NCBI GenBank assembly: GCA_018402565.1
Contig: JAGYIQ010000001.1
Location: 372,001-436,000, forward strand
From: Pirellulaceae bacterium
Lineage (GTDB): Bacteria > Planctomycetota > Planctomycetia > Pirellulales > Pirellulaceae
Length of the DNA stretch: 64,000 nucleotides
Direction: 5' to 3'
Below the pieces are notes generated by a model. That model was not told the DNA's origin. It made no database searches and worked only from the letters and a program-made list of their open reading frames with translations. Every line of letters begins with the position of its first letter. The stretch's first letter is position 1. Of this stretch, positions 61,719-64,000 are shown in pieces. The position numbers and the translations under genes were made by a program.

Positions 61719-64000
61719 CTAGTACCTTGTGATCACTTCGTGCAAATTCAAAATCACCCGCGCAACACTGGTCCAAGCAGCCAATTCCGCAGCCGGAATG
61801 TCGGCCGGCACCGGCGCCAGGCCCACGGCCAATAAGCTGCCAGCCGCCGCTGGATCCGCCTCGTACTCCGCCCGATGCGCTCGATAAATCTCCTCCAACG
61901 CAGCCAGGACCTCGGGCGAAGCCGGATGAGCGACCGCGGTCCGATACGCCCATTGCAGCCGGGCCGCCGTGCCCTCGCCACCCTCGGTCACGATTCGCAC
62001 CGCAAACCCACGCGCGGCCTCGACAAACGAGGGATCGTTGAGCAACGTCAGAGCCTGCAGTGGTGTGTTGGATCGCGCCCGCTGGGCCGTGCACTCCTCC
62101 CGACTCGGGGCATCAAACGCCTTCAACATCGGATGCAAAAATGTTCGCTGCCAATGCGTATACACCCCCCGCCGATACTGATTCGAATTCATGTCGGCTT
62201 GATACTCGCGACGAGGAAAATTCAGCTGTGCGTAGTAGCCAGCCGGCTGGTAAGGATGCACACTTCGCCCACCCACTTCCTCGACTAACAAGCCGCTGAT
62301 GGCCAACGCCGAGTCCCGCACGGACTCCGCCAGCAATCCAAAACTCTGCTGCCGCGCAAACCAATCGTTGTAAGGGTCGCGTCGCTGCAAGTCGGAAGAA
62401 ACCCGAGCCGCACGCCGATACGCTTGACTCAACACGATTCCCCGCAACATGTGCTTGACATCCCAGCCCGACCGAACGAACTCGATGGCCAAGGCATCCA
62501 ACAACTCCGGCTGCGAGGGATAAGTCCCCTGCCCGCCAAAATCATCCAAGCTCGAACAAATCCCTCGACCGAACAGCAAACTCCACAGCCGATTGACCAT
62601 CGTCCGCGAGGTCAGCGGATGGTCCGGCTGACAGAGCCAATTGGCCAGGTCCAAACGCGTGGGACGACCCTCCACTTCCAAACTTCCAAACATCTCCGGG
62701 ATCGCTGGCTCCACCACCGGACCGCTATCGTCCATCCAATCGCCACGCGGCAACAGACGAATCGTCCGAGGCGCGACCGACTTCGAGATCACCGTCTCCG
62801 GCGCCGATTCGTAAACCGACTGGCGACGCGCTGCCAGGGCCGATAACTCCGCCTGCAGGTCGACCACCGCCGGGGCTCGGCGGAGATAGTAATCGGTCAC
62901 CGCCGCCGCTTCCTCGGCCGTTCGATCCGCCACCGGCTTCTGTAACGCCGCGGCGATCGTTGCCGGCACCGCATCGCTGCTCAGCAGGCCCGCACCCGAC
63001 CAATACGCGACGCCGCCAAATTGTGTAAACGCCATGCCAACTATTTTTGCACCGGGCGCCAGCCCCACTTCTGCCGCAGTCACCTCCAACCGCACCCACT
63101 GACCAGCCGGCGGCAAATCGCCCGACCGTTGATAGGCCGCGTGACTCTCGGGACGACGGCCGTAAGGGATCGCATCGTTGCCCCAAACCTTGCGGTGCTC
63201 CCAATTCCCGTCGTTGAACTGCAGCATAACGGCCTGCGGTGGCTGCTCCGGATCCAGATAGACCCAGGCATAAAACCGCGTATCCGCCGTCACAACGGCG
63301 CCGGTCTCCACACCCAGGAACAAGTGTTGGACCAACCCCTCGCTGACTTGACGCCGGGACCGAGCCCCGCCACGCACCGGACCCTGCTCCGCCGCTGCAT
63401 ACTGCCAAGCCGAGTCCCGCTTGTCGGAACCGACGATGCCATTGGCCTCATCCAACCAGTCCACTTCCTGCTCGGTGACTTGCTCCAGTCGACCCAACAT
63501 TTCGGCCTCCCACGCCGACTGCCCATCACGCAACGACTCGCGGACGCGATCCAACCGAGCATGGAGCTCCTCTCGCTGAGAATCCAACCGAGTCAACTCG
63601 GATTGAATTGCGGCCGACGGCACACGGATCATCGGTGGCCGACCACGATTTCCATACACGCCTACTTCTTCAATATCCGCAAAAAAGGCACCAAAGGCGT
63701 AAAAATCCTTCGCACTCAATGGATCGTACTTGTGATCGTGACACTGGGCACAACCCAACGTCGACCCCATAAACACCTGAGACGCATTCCGTACACGATC
63801 CGCAAAATAGATCGCCAAGTACTCCTTGGCTTGCGAACCACCTTCTTCCGTCGACTGATTCAAGCGGTTGTAACCCGAAGCAACCAATTGCTCGAGGCTC
63901 GGATCGTCCAATAAGTCGCCCGCCAACTGCTCGCGGATAAACTGATCGTAGGACAAGTTGCGATTGAAGGCCCCAATCACGTAATCACGATACGGGGACT
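61719..64000 (-). CDS. DUF1549/DUF1553 cytochrome-c-like protein (5' end outside window)
   Basis: At least 760 residues visible; the frame is open to the right edge (SPYRDYVIGAFNRNLSYDQF), so the start and any N-terminal cytochrome domain lie outside. DUF1549 part: FIREQLAGDLLDDPSLEQLV, QVFMGSTLGCAQCHDHKYDP with a CxxCH haem motif. The middle ~150-400 is a beta-rich jelly-roll-like domain. DUF1553 part: NWLCQPDHPLTSRTMVNRLW, GRGICSSLDDFGGQGTYPSQ, AQRARSNTPLQALTLLNDPS. Typical of planctomycetes, secreted. Proposed to work with its DUF1501 partner; the reaction is not known. Confidence 0.95.
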   Translation of the reverse strand, partial: SPYRDYVIGAFNRNLSYDQFIREQLAGDLLDDPSLEQLVASGYNRLNQSTEEGGSQAKEYLAIYFADRVRNASQVFMGSTLGCAQCHDHKYDPLSAKDFYAFGAFFADIEEVGVYGNRGRPPMIRVPSAAIQSELTRLDSQREELHARLDRVRESLRDGQSAWEAEMLGRLEQVTEQEVDWLDEANGIVGSDKRDSAWQYAAAEQGPVRGGARSRRQVSEGLVQHLFLGVETGAVVTADTRFYAWVYLDPEQPPQAVMLQFNDGNWEHRKVWGNDAIPYGRRPESHAAYQRSGDLPPAGQWVRLEVTAAEVGLAPGAKIVGMAFTQFGGVAYWSGAGLLSSDAVPATIAAALQKPVADRTAEEAAAVTDYYLRRAPAVVDLQAELSALAARRQSVYESAPETVISKSVAPRTIRLLPRGDWMDDSGPVVEPAIPEMFGSLEVEGRPTRLDLANWLCQPDHPLTSRTMVNRLWSLLFGRGICSSLDDFGGQGTYPSQPELLDALAIEFVRSGWDVKHMLRGIVLSQAYRRAARVSSDLQRRDPYNDWFARQQSFGLLAESVRDSALAISGLLVEEVGGRSVHPYQPAGYYAQLNFPRREYQADMNSNQYRRGVYTHWQRTFLHPMLKAFDAPSREECTAQRARSNTPLQALTLLNDPSFVEAARGFAVRIVTEGGEGTAARLQWAYRTAVAHPASPEVLAALEEIYRAHRAEYEADPAAAGSLLAVGLAPVPADIPAAELAAWTSVARVILNLHEVITRY

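Overview
The window looks like a chromosomal segment of a planctomycete, probably of the Pirellula/Rhodopirellula group. The pointers are a DUF1549/DUF1553 plus DUF1501 gene pair with a CxxCH motif and Tat signal, a kinase-receiver fusion, a chlamydia-type class Ic ribonucleotide reductase (Planctomycetota and Chlamydiota are both PVC bacteria), Tat-exported NHL protein, and long GC-rich spacers. It falls into two very different parts.

Part 1 (1 to about 14,980) is an accessory array of polymorphic-toxin tips. Seven cassettes (C1-C7, all on the + strand) start with a nearly identical DNA module encoding the C-terminal half of a HINT self-cleaving domain, ending in the motif VLAHN. Each is followed by a different, more AT-rich toxin tip and then by a small gene that is the likely immunity gene. 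Tips I can partly assign are an HNH/EndoVII-like nuclease (C3, with an Imm50-like partner), a GIY-YIG/URI-like nuclease (C4, Imm39-like partner), a permuted papain-like tip broken by a frameshift (C5), a zinc deaminase (C6, Imm10-like partner), and a deleted tip with a HEAT-like immunity protein (C7). C1 and C2 are unassigned. None of the modules shows a secretion domain or the N-terminal HINT cysteine, so they look like silent or donor tips for a full-length toxin gene that may lie left of the window. Between cassettes lie blocks of ~96-bp intergenic repeats in two alternating types, each ending in a GC-rich hairpin. One IS4-family element with a perfect 10-bp target duplication and one small inverted-repeat relic have inserted exactly into those hairpins. 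The array ends shortly before a tRNA-Val(TAC) gene.

Part 2 (about 14,987 to 64,000) is ordinary chromosome. On + are tRNA-Val, a sugar-phosphate isomerase, two overlapping GT4 glycosyltransferases, argH and folD. On - are an AAA ATPase, a MacB-like ABC export operon (HlyD adaptor carrying EF-hands, ATPase, permease, small membrane protein), a lipid kinase and a DUF318 permease. An intact IS element (32,524-34,263) and its small derivative (23,007-23,215) share ends. Then on - come moxR, deoC, an EboE-like protein, an inositol-monophosphatase-family enzyme, lspA and a DksA/TraR-type zinc-finger gene, which form a tight operon, followed by nrdB and nrdA. A YihY/BrkB membrane protein (+) faces a Ser/Thr kinase (-). 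The right end carries a secreted S9 peptidase, a kelch protein, a trypsin-like protease whose stop codon lies in a 53-bp tandem repeat array, pyrB (+), an NHL-repeat protein, xylA, and the DUF1501-DUF1553 pair running off the right edge.

All family calls come from reading motifs by eye; no searches were run. Frameshifts are reported as seen and could be real mutations or sequence errors.
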